DNA of 5,883 nt from an uncultured Bacillota bacterium (GTDB taxonomy: Bacteria > Bacillota_I > Bacilli_A > RF39 > UBA660), in contig CANDCB010000064.1 in NCBI GenBank assembly GCA_947383065.1, positions 1 through 5,883 of the forward strand, read 5' to 3'. The notes beneath the pieces are model-generated. The model saw only the letters and a program-made list of their open reading frames with translations, did not search any database and had not been told where the DNA came from. A program made the position numbers and the translations under genes. Of the stretch, positions 1-5,261 are shown piece by piece (the stretch's first letter is position 1; each line of letters begins with the position of its first letter).

Positions 1-1
1 G

Positions 2-1570
2 CAATTTAAATTTAAAGCATTAAAAGATGGTATTTCTAAAGTTAATATAGAAAGAAATGGCGAATCTCATTATTCTGATGGAAATATTATTGGGCAATCT
101 TTTGCTCCAGTGTCAATTAATGCTACTAAACCTAGTTCTTATACATTAATAGGAAGTTTATATGTTAAAGGGTATACTATATTACCAACATTTAGTAAGA
201 CTAATTATTTTTATAATTTAACAGTTCCTTCAAATGTTACTCAAGTTGAAGTTGTTGCTGTTAAATCTGATAGTCGTCAAACGATAACAGGGGATGGTAA
301 AAAAAATTTAGTTTATGGTGATAATAAGGTTAATGTAACAGTGAAGGCTCAAGATGGTTCATCGCGTACCTATGTTATAATGATTCATCGTACTGATAAT
401 AGAACAGGAGATACAAGTTTAAAGAGCTTACAAATTTCTAATACATCTTTACAATTTGAAAAAGATAAAAAAGTATATGAAACGACTGTAAGTCGAAGTG
501 TTGATAGAGTTTTGATTACAGCTCGTCCTAATGATGATAATGCGACTTTAACTGGTACAGGAGAAAAAAAATTACAAATTGGGGAAAATAGATTTACTTT
601 AACTGTAACATCATCTCAAGGGAAATCAGAAAGTTATACTATAGTTATTAATCGTTCTACAGAAGAACTTAATGTTGTTACTGAAAGTAGTAAATTGCAG
701 AGTTTACGAGTTAATAATTTAGGTTTGGATTTATCTAATGATAAAACAAAATGGTTATTTGGTGTTGGAAGTGAGTCTAATGAACTTAATATTAGTGCTG
801 TTCCTGAAAGTCATACTGCTAAAGTAGAGATTCTTGGTAACGAAAATTTAAAAGAAGGTTTTAATATAGTAAATATTAAAGTTACAGAAATGAAGGATGT
901 AGAAGAAGGGGAAGAAATTCTAGATGATGCTATAACTTTGTATACTTTAATAGTTTATAAAAATAAACAAAATGCTTTAGTAATAAATAATTTTGATAAT
1001 ATAAATTTTTCTGGAGATATTATTTATAATACTACTAATAATAATTCAAATGTTATTCCTAAAAGTATTATTAATAATTTAAGGGAACAAAATAGTCAAT
1101 TATATTATAATGTGGTAAATATATATAATGGTATTTTATTTCAGGCGGTAATAAAAGATAATTTAAAAGATAGTGATTTAGATGTTTCTTTTAAGAAGGT
1201 GTCAGAAAGTCCTTTAACTTATAATACTAGTATTCCTAAAGACAATGAAGTGACTTTATATTTAGCTGATTATTTTAATGATGATTCAAATATTAAGATT
1301 TATACATATAATGAAGATAAGGATTATACTTTATTAACTGATGGAATTACAGTAAAAAATGGATATGTGACTTTTATTACTAATGGTGATAAGAATTATA
1401 TTTTTACGATGTCATCTTTGATAAAAGAATTATCGCCATTTGATATATTTATAGAAAAATATAAATCTTTATTTATAGGGGGATTATGTATTTTGATATT
1501 GGGTGGTTTAGGTTTGTATGTTTTTAATAAAAAAAATAAAGCTAAAAAAAGTAATGAACCATTATATTAG
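2..1570 (+). CDS. Cell-surface protein with cohesin-like tail, three cadherin-like beta-sandwich repeats and C-terminal membrane anchor (5' end outside window)
   Basis: The frame is open from base 2 with no stop, so 522 codons are visible and the N-terminus lies upstream. The GTG at 110 is an internal Val codon. Visible residues 1-34 (FKALKDGISKVNI, then a YSDGN turn) resemble the last strands of a cohesin domain. Three cadherin-like beta-sandwich repeats (PF12733 type) follow at about 140-391, 413-658 and 686-961. The first two share a G-x-G-x-K-x-L-x-x-G-x-N motif and end in a Tyr-x-Ile/Val-x-Ile strand followed by Arg. The third is more divergent and carries an acidic insert (EEGEE). Next come about 150 residues I do not recognise, rich in Asn, Asp and Tyr. 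One hydrophobic helix at about 1466-1525 precedes a Lys-rich tail, which predicts an outside body anchored at the C-terminus. A role in adhesion or glycan binding is inference; the ligand is unknown. Confidence 0.87.
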   Translation, partial: QFKFKALKDGISKVNIERNGESHYSDGNIIGQSFAPVSINATKPSSYTLIGSLYVKGYTILPTFSKTNYFYNLTVPSNVTQVEVVAVKSDSRQTITGDGKKNLVYGDNKVNVTVKAQDGSSRTYVIMIHRTDNRTGDTSLKSLQISNTSLQFEKDKKVYETTVSRSVDRVLITARPNDDNATLTGTGEKKLQIGENRFTLTVTSSQGKSESYTIVINRSTEELNVVTESSKLQSLRVNNLGLDLSNDKTKWLFGVGSESNELNISAVPESHTAKVEILGNENLKEGFNIVNIKVTEMKDVEEGEEILDDAITLYTLIVYKNKQNALVINNFDNINFSGDIIYNTTNNNSNVIPKSIINNLREQNSQLYYNVVNIYNGILFQAVIKDNLKDSDLDVSFKKVSESPLTYNTSIPKDNEVTLYLADYFNDDSNIKIYTYNEDKDYTLLTDGITVKNGYVTFITNGDKNYIFTMSSLIKELSPFDIFIEKYKSLFIGGLCILILGGLGLYVFNKKNKAKKSNEPLY

Positions 1571-1577
1571 TGTTTTT

Positions 1578-1608
1578 TTGAAATTTTTATGATATTATGG
1601 TTTATATT
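1578..1608 (+). promoter_or_regulatory. Weak candidate sigma-A promoter for the Rel-like gene
   Basis: TTGAAA at 1578-1583 and TATATT at 1603-1608 are separated by 19 bases, longer than the usual 17. A start near 1615 would place the Shine-Dalgarno sequence (AAGAGGAG, 1614-1621) right at the mRNA 5' end, as with the other promoters in this window. The spacing is poor, and readthrough from the upstream surface-protein gene is an alternative because only a feeble hairpin lies between the genes. Confidence 0.3.
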
Positions 1609-1628
1609 ATATTAAGAGGAGTGATTAT

Positions 1629-3065
1629 ATGACAATAGATGATTTATTGAAAAGAATAAAAGAATATAATCCTTCTGAAGTTGAAAATGTTAAAAAAGCT
1701 TATGAAGTAGCTTCTTTGGCTCATAAAGATCAAAAAAGGGAAAGTGGAGAACCGTATATAATTCATCCTTTAAATGTTTGTATGAATTTAGTTAATTTAA
1801 ATGCTGATGGAGCATCTTTATGTGCTGGAATGTTACATGATGTAGTTGAGGATACAGATTATACTTTGGAGCAGATAGAAGAAGTATTTGGTGCTGATGT
1901 AGCTTTTTTAGTTGATGGAGTAACTAAGATAAGTAATTTACATTTTAGTAGTAAAGACGAAGCAACAAATGCTAATATTAGAAGGTTAATTAATAGTTTA
2001 AATGAAGATGTTAGAATAATTATTATAAAATTATGTGATAGGTTACATAATATGCAAACTTTGGAATTTAAAGCACCTGAAAAAAGAATTCGTAGTGCTA
2101 AAGAAACTTTAAATATATTTGCTCCTCTAGCTTATTTTATTGGGGCTTTTAAGATAAAATGTTTGTTGGAAGATATTTGTTTATCTTATATTGATAGAGA
2201 AACATATGAGACGATAAATGACAAAATTAAAGATATTGAAAGTGACTATGAAGAATGTTGCCAATTAGCTAGTCAGCAAGTGGTTGATTTGTTAGATAAA
2301 AACAATATTAAATTTAGTTATCGAATTAAGATTTTGAATACTTATCATATTTATTGTAAATTAAATAAAGGATATCGTTTGAATGATATACATGATATGG
2401 TAAATTTTAAGATAATTTTGGATAATGATGAAGATCCTTATCGTGTACTTGGGTTAATTCATCGACTTTATACACCAATGAATAATAAGTTTAAAGATTA
2501 TATAGCTCAACCAAAAACAAATATGTATCGTTCTTTACACACGACTGTTTTTGGACCGGCGAATCATCTATTGCAATTTCAGATAAAAACAAGGGAAATG
2601 GATGAAATAAATTCAATTGGGTTAGCAGCGTATTGGAAATTTTATCAAGGTGAAGGTAAGGTAAAAATGCAACAAGAACTTAAAGTAAATTATCAATTTT
2701 TTAATACTTTAAGAGATTTAAATGCAGTTATTTCAAGTGACTCAGTGTTTTTGGATCGAGTTAAAGAAGAAATATTTTCTAACAATATTTATGTTTATAC
2801 TTTAAGTGGAGATATTATTGAGTTACCTAATAATGCAACAGTTATTGATTTTGCTTATAAAATACATTCAGATATAGGAAATCATCTTTATAAAGCTTTT
2901 ATTAATGGTCAAGAAGTAAAGTTGACACATAGTTTAAATAATAAAGATCGAATATTATTATTGCAAAATGATAATGCACATCCACAAAAGTTTTGGTTAC
3001 AATATGTTGTAACTTCACGTGCTAGAAAGAAAATAAAAGAATATTTAAATAGTGTAAGTAAATAA
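1629..3065 (+). CDS. rsh: Short RelA/SpoT homologue: (p)ppGpp hydrolase domain intact, synthetase domain degenerate, TGS domain, no C-terminal regulatory region
   Basis: 478 residues, against roughly 730 for a typical long Rel; ATG start with Shine-Dalgarno AAGAGGAG eight bases before it. Residues 20-150 form the HD hydrolase domain with its metal and catalytic set: His46, His70-Asp71, Glu74-Asp75 (HDVVEDT) and Asp137 (KLCDRLHNM). Residues 225-345 match the ppGpp synthetase fold (FKDYIAQPK; NMYRSLHTTV; guanine-stacking Tyr300; Asp256). However, the hallmark E-x-Q-I-R-T reads QFQIKT, so the catalytic Glu is Gln316 and the Arg is Lys320. AAHW is AAYW, and the G-R-x-K start of the domain is YRIK. 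A TGS domain covers about 386-447, and the protein ends just after the VVTSRARKKIKEY segment. The helical, zinc-finger/conserved-Cys and ACT domains are absent. The family makes and degrades the stringent-response alarmone in the cytoplasm. I infer a mainly or only hydrolytic enzyme, uncoupled from ribosome sensing. Family assignment is near certain; loss of synthesis is a prediction. Confidence 0.95.
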   Translation: MTIDDLLKRIKEYNPSEVENVKKAYEVASLAHKDQKRESGEPYIIHPLNVCMNLVNLNADGASLCAGMLHDVVEDTDYTLEQIEEVFGADVAFLVDGVTKISNLHFSSKDEATNANIRRLINSLNEDVRIIIIKLCDRLHNMQTLEFKAPEKRIRSAKETLNIFAPLAYFIGAFKIKCLLEDICLSYIDRETYETINDKIKDIESDYEECCQLASQQVVDLLDKNNIKFSYRIKILNTYHIYCKLNKGYRLNDIHDMVNFKIILDNDEDPYRVLGLIHRLYTPMNNKFKDYIAQPKTNMYRSLHTTVFGPANHLLQFQIKTREMDEINSIGLAAYWKFYQGEGKVKMQQELKVNYQFFNTLRDLNAVISSDSVFLDRVKEEIFSNNIYVYTLSGDIIELPNNATVIDFAYKIHSDIGNHLYKAFINGQEVKLTHSLNNKDRILLLQNDNAHPQKFWLQYVVTSRARKKIKEYLNSVSK

Positions 3066-3078
3066 TATATTTTAAATA

Positions 3079-3107
3079 TTGACTTTAATTGCTTTTTACT
3101 TTATATT
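3079..3107 (+). promoter_or_regulatory. Sigma-A-type promoter for the two-helix membrane protein
   Basis: TTGACT (3079-3084) and TATATT (3102-3107) each match the vegetative consensus at five of six positions and are exactly 17 bases apart. Transcription would begin near 3114, about 18 bases before the TTG start. This suggests the gene downstream is transcribed independently of the Rel-like gene. Confidence 0.7.
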
Positions 3108-3131
3108 AAAAAATGTTTTGGGGGAATTAAA

Positions 3132-3797
3132 TTGATATATTTATATAGTGTATTATTTACAATATTAGTAAATCTTAGTACTAACGTTATTTTATATAAG
3201 AAATTAAAAGATTTAGGTTTTCTTAATAAATCAATAAAATCTAAATTTAATTTGTCTAGTTTTCTTGGGCTTTTATTTATATTAGTTCCAGGTTTAAATG
3301 TAGGATTATCTGTTGTAACTATATTTATTACTATTAAATCGTTACATAATGACGAAGTTTTATTAAGAAGTTTTGGAAGAAATGTTTATAGTTCTTCTAC
3401 CATAAAAAATATTTATGAAAAAGATAATGTAGCAGAAGAAACTTTAAAAGATGTTTTAACATTAGATGGTGCTTCTAAAAAGCAAATTGATGAAGAATTA
3501 GTTAAGATAGAAAAACAAAAAAGAGGATTTGAAGATGTATCATCTTTTAGAAGTTTTTTTACACCTGATTTTTCTGATTCTGAATATGAATGGGCTTATT
3601 CTGTAGAAAAAGCAAAAAGTTTACTTGAAGCGTTAAGTTTGGATGTAACAGTAAATGAAGAAGAACGATTTAAACTTTTAAAATTATTTGAAAAATATAG
3701 TTTAAATGAGTTAAAAGGAAAAGATAAAGCAAGTGAAAATACGATGAAAAAAGTTCTAAAAATAGTTAGAAAAAGTGAAAGAAATAATCAAATATAG
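3132..3797 (+). CDS. Hypothetical protein with two N-terminal membrane helices and a charged C-terminal domain
   Basis: 221 residues that I do not recognise. It starts at TTG, chosen because a G-run (GGGGGA, 3120-3125) sits seven bases upstream, the hydrophobic helix begins right after it, and there is no in-frame ATG nearby. Predicted helices lie at residues 3-22 and 42-68. The loop between them is strongly basic (six Lys around YKKLKDLGF), so it is probably cytoplasmic; this would place both termini outside unless the long C-terminus overrides it, and topology is uncertain. Residues 75-221 are charged, Lys/Glu-rich and probably helical, with no motif I can name. The segment around SEYEWAYSVEKA might be a small folded unit. 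It has its own promoter and a downstream hairpin terminator, and runs convergently with cotE. Codon use resembles its neighbours. A real gene is likely from length and signals; no function is proposed. Confidence 0.8.
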   Translation: MIYLYSVLFTILVNLSTNVILYKKLKDLGFLNKSIKSKFNLSSFLGLLFILVPGLNVGLSVVTIFITIKSLHNDEVLLRSFGRNVYSSSTIKNIYEKDNVAEETLKDVLTLDGASKKQIDEELVKIEKQKRGFEDVSSFRSFFTPDFSDSEYEWAYSVEKAKSLLEALSLDVTVNEEERFKLLKLFEKYSLNELKGKDKASENTMKKVLKIVRKSERNNQI

Positions 3798-3814
3798 ATA
3801 ATTTAAGTAAAATG

Positions 3815-3880
3815 AAAATCAGAATTAAATATAATTGTGAAAGCTGTTTTATAGTTAAGACAATTAATTCTGATTTTTTA
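3815..3880 (+). terminator. Large-loop hairpin terminator after the membrane-protein gene
   Basis: AAAATCAGAATTAA (3815-3828) is perfectly complementary to TTAATTCTGATTTT (3864-3877), a 14-bp stem with a 35-base loop, followed by T-rich sequence. It lies 18 bases after the stop codon of the gene ending at 3797. The reverse strand also gives a T-rich exit, so it may act in both directions between the convergent genes. The loop is larger than usual for an intrinsic terminator. Confidence 0.6.
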
Positions 3881-3890
3881 TTTATATAAT

Positions 3891-3920
3891 AAAAAAAGAT
3901 GATAGAATTTATTTATCATC
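3891..3920 (-). terminator. Intrinsic terminator overlapping the end of cotE
   Basis: Read on the minus strand, GATGATA (3920-3914) pairs with TATCATC (3904-3898) across a nine-base loop, and seven T residues follow directly (3897-3891). The loop contains the cotE stop codon, so the terminator begins inside the coding sequence. The stem is AT-rich and modest in strength, but the geometry is canonical. Confidence 0.65.
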
Positions 3921-4430
3921 AGTTATATAGTCTTCTTTAATATCATCTTTATTGTCTTCATCATAAATATCATCCCAAGGGAGTTCATCTTCTTCAATAG
4001 CGATTTTAACTTTTCCTTCACCAACTATTTCAACACCTAGTTCTTTCTCAATAGATAAAGAAACATCATTACCGTTTATTTTAACATCTTGGACTGTAGG
4101 TTGTCTTAGACTTCTTACAATAATTTCATTATTATTGCTTAAAGATTCAATATCTTTTACACGTAAACGCATAAGTTCATTATAGTTGAAATTTCTTGTT
4201 GTAACAGCTGTTTTTGAATCTTGATCATAAGAGTACCATACATTAACATCAAAAGATCCGTTAACCATAACTTCATTTTTATTATTAGTACCAGAGAAGG
4301 TATGATTTATTACCCAGCATCCAAGAACGGTGTTAGGAGTATTTTCTGGTGTTAAGTTATATTCTTTTTTAAAAGTTTTACGTCCTTTACCGACAATAGT
4401 CTTTGTAACTATTTCTTTATAATTAGACAT
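3909..4430 (-). CDS. cotE: Spore outer-coat morphogenetic protein CotE
   Basis: 173 residues, close to the 181 of Bacillus subtilis CotE. The hallmarks are the N-terminus MSNYKEIVTKTIVGKGRK, the GCWVINH block (residues 37-43), NVWYSY (63-68), EIIVRSLRQP (102-111) and VEIVGEGKVKI (133-143), then a highly acidic tail (146-173), also typical of CotE. In B. subtilis, CotE assembles around the forespore and recruits the outer coat proteins; it acts in the mother cell. The ATG at 4430 is preferred over the in-frame GTG at 4439, because that GTG lies inside the Shine-Dalgarno sequence AGAGGTG, and the ATG gives the family's N-terminus. The gene stands alone on the minus strand, with a sigma-E-like promoter upstream and a terminator overlapping its stop. 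No frameshift or lost core motif is seen. The assignment rests on recalled family sequence, not a search. Confidence 0.93.
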   Translation of the reverse strand: MSNYKEIVTKTIVGKGRKTFKKEYNLTPENTPNTVLGCWVINHTFSGTNNKNEVMVNGSFDVNVWYSYDQDSKTAVTTRNFNYNELMRLRVKDIESLSNNNEIIVRSLRQPTVQDVKINGNDVSLSIEKELGVEIVGEGKVKIAIEEDELPWDDIYDEDNKDDIKEDYITDDK

Positions 4431-4436
4431 ATTATT

Positions 4437-4443
4437 CACCTCT
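4437..4443 (-). promoter_or_regulatory. Shine-Dalgarno sequence of cotE that decides its start
   Basis: AGAGGTG on the minus strand lies six bases before the ATG at 4430. The possible GTG start at 4439 uses the last three bases of this element, so it cannot be the real start. Confidence 0.8.
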
Positions 4444-4448
4444 AATTT

Positions 4449-4477
4449 AATGTATGCACAAAGTTAATAAATATTGA
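4449..4477 (-). promoter_or_regulatory. Sporulation sigma-E-like promoter of cotE
   Basis: On the minus strand, CATACATT (4456-4449) matches the sigma-E -10 consensus CATACAHT at every position. Thirteen bases upstream is CAATATT (4476-4470), six of seven to the -35 consensus KMATATT. The spacer is one base shorter than the 14-15 usually quoted. CATACATTA also fits the sigma-K -10 (CATAnnnTA), but no AC lies where a sigma-K -35 should be. Transcription would start near 4442, leaving a leader of about 12 bases that begins at the Shine-Dalgarno sequence. In B. subtilis, cotE is transcribed by sigma-E and then sigma-K, which agrees. Confidence 0.6.
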
Positions 4478-4518
4478 TTAAATAATAAATAAAATGAATA
4501 AAGTCTAGGCTATGTTGA

Positions 4519-4528
4519 TTGACGTCAA
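4519..4528. repeat. Perfect 10-bp palindrome TTGACGTCAA
   Basis: TTGACGTCAA is its own reverse complement and covers the -35 box of the orphan promoter. It could be a dimeric repressor operator or a chance outcome of the -35 sequence. Its GACGTC core stands out in this AT-rich stretch. Confidence 0.5.
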
Positions 4529-4547
4529 ATATTAATAAGCGTAGAAT
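4519..4547 (+). promoter_or_regulatory. Orphan sigma-A-type promoter overlapping a palindrome
   Basis: TTGACG (4519-4524) and TAGAAT (4542-4547), each five of six to consensus, are 17 bases apart. Transcription would begin near 4554, directly before a strong Shine-Dalgarno-like AGAAGGAGA (4556-4564). No start codon follows at a suitable distance; the bases at 4571-4576 read ATT TAA. This may be what is left of a gene that decayed, or the promoter of a small RNA. Confidence 0.45.
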
Positions 4548-4557
4548 ACAAATTTAG

Positions 4558-4706
4558 AAGGAGACTAACTATTTAAATAAAGTATTTTCATATATTAAGT
4601 TGACTGAAAAACATATAGGTTGTAATAAATTATTTATTCAAAAAGAAAAATTAAAGAATGCTTAAAAGTTTTAGAGCAAGATTTTGATTTAGAGAAGACA
4701 AAATGA
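4558..4706 (+). pseudogene. Possible decayed small gene after the orphan promoter
   Basis: The frame beginning at 4558 stays open for 35 codons, reading YLNKVFSYIKLTEKHIG and so on, to a TAA at 4663. An overlapping frame (4629-4706) continues with KVLEQDFDLEKTK to a TGA. Joined by one frameshift near 4655-4662, the two read like the start of an ordinary charged helical protein. There is no ATG, GTG or TTG at the proper distance from the AGAAGGAGA at 4556-4564. I recognise no family. Open runs of this length are not rare at this base composition, so the call leans on the promoter and RBS placed just upstream. Confidence 0.2.
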
Positions 4707-4905
4707 TTATGTTTGGATTCAATTTTTCATACATTTCTTTAGTAAGATGTTTATTTTTTCTTTCTTTTTAATAAAATAAATATGGTTTAAATAAATCAAA
4801 ACTTTCTATAATGGATTTGTATAATTTAATTATAAAAGATTTATTTGAATTTTTTAATATGCAAAATTAATCTCATTTTTATTTTATAATATAGATAATT
4901 AATGT

Positions 4906-4925
4906 GTTAACCTAAAAGGGTTGAC
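4906..4925. repeat. Inverted repeat overlapping the rpsP -35 box
   Basis: GTTAACC (4906-4912) can pair with GGTTGAC (4919-4925), with one G-T pair, around a six-base centre. The right arm contains most of the TTGACA -35 element. It is not followed by a T-run, so it is not a terminator; it could be an operator or coincidence. Confidence 0.35.
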
Positions 4926-4949
4926 ATGACTGATATAATTTGATATATT
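4921..4949 (+). promoter_or_regulatory. Strong sigma-A promoter of the rpsP-khpA operon
   Basis: A perfect TTGACA (4921-4926) is followed after 17 bases by TATATT (4944-4949), with an upstream TG at 4941-4942 giving an extended -10. The start would be near 4956, leaving a leader of about 23 bases with the Shine-Dalgarno sequence AAAGGAGGG. This is the best promoter in the window, as expected for a ribosomal protein gene. Confidence 0.85.
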
Positions 4950-4978
4950 AAGATGGCGAAATAAAGGAGGGAAAAAAC

Positions 4979-5260
4979 ATGGCTGTTAAATTAAGATTAA
5001 AAAGAGTTGGTGCTAAACAAAGACCATTTTATAGAATAGTTGCGGCAGATTCACGTAGTCCTAGAGATGGAAGATTTATAGATACAATAGGTACTTATAA
5101 TCCAATTCCAAAAGAATATGAAGTGAATATTGATGAAGAAAAAGCTATGTATTGGTTAAATAATGGAGCTCAACCAACTGATACAGTTAAAAACTTATTA
5201 AGTAAAAAAGGTATTATGGCTAAATATGCTTTATCAAAAGTAAAAAAAGAAGGTAAGTAG
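4979..5260 (+). CDS. rpsP: 30S ribosomal protein bS16
   Basis: 93 residues, normal for the family (about 80-95). The start [20 protein letters not shown] and the blocks [15 protein letters not shown] (residues 21-35), IGTYNPI (37-43) and [12 protein letters not shown] (63-74) are diagnostic of bS16. The protein binds 16S rRNA in the 30S body and helps early subunit assembly. The ATG sits seven bases after a near-perfect AAAGGAGGG, fitting very high expression. It is the first gene of a two-gene operon with khpA, which starts one base after its stop. In B. subtilis the same pair lies between ffh and ylqD-rimM-trmD-rplS; none of those partners is adjacent here. Confidence 0.98.
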   Translation: MAVKLRLKRVGAKQRPFYRIVAADSRSPRDGRFIDTIGTYNPIPKEYEVNIDEEKAMYWLNNGAQPTDTVKNLLSKKGIMAKYALSKVKKEGK

Positions 5261-5261
5261 T

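Larger units (their letters stand above)
4440..4978. other. Gene-poor intergenic stretch between cotE and rpsP
   Basis: No convincing complete gene is present. From left to right it holds the cotE promoter (minus strand), a forward promoter plus Shine-Dalgarno sequence with no start codon behind it, short open stretches that may be coding remains, an AT-rich filler, and the rpsP promoter. The only ATG-initiated frames are tiny, such as one of 19 codons at 4811-4870 with no clear ribosome binding site. At this base composition open stretches of about 30 codons arise by chance. Confidence 0.6.

Noticed and set aside
110..112. GTG as the start codon of the first gene
   Set aside because: The frame is open back to base 2 and the upstream residues continue a protein-like, cohesin-type sequence; no ribosome binding site precedes this GTG.
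1552..1579. Terminator after the first gene (TAATG/CATTA hairpin, then a T-run)
   Set aside because: The stem is five AT-rich pairs with a three-base loop and the T-run begins eight bases later, so the geometry is wrong for an intrinsic terminator.
4437..4439. GTG as the start of cotE
   Set aside because: It lies within the Shine-Dalgarno sequence AGAGGTG; the ATG at 4430 is correctly spaced and gives the family's MSxYxEI N-terminus.
4703..4774. Small forward frame MIMFGFNFSYIS and so on
   Set aside because: It has no ribosome binding site, low complexity and a short length that chance explains at this base composition.
4934..4939. TATAAT as the rpsP -10 box
   Set aside because: It is only seven bases from TTGACA; the TATATT at 4944-4949 has the proper 17-base spacing and an extended TG.
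4440..4978. tRNA, riboswitch, T-box or ribosomal-protein leader in the gap before rpsP
   Set aside because: No cloverleaf, T-box motif or stable GC-bearing leader structure is visible, and the rpsP promoter leaves only about 23 bases of leader.
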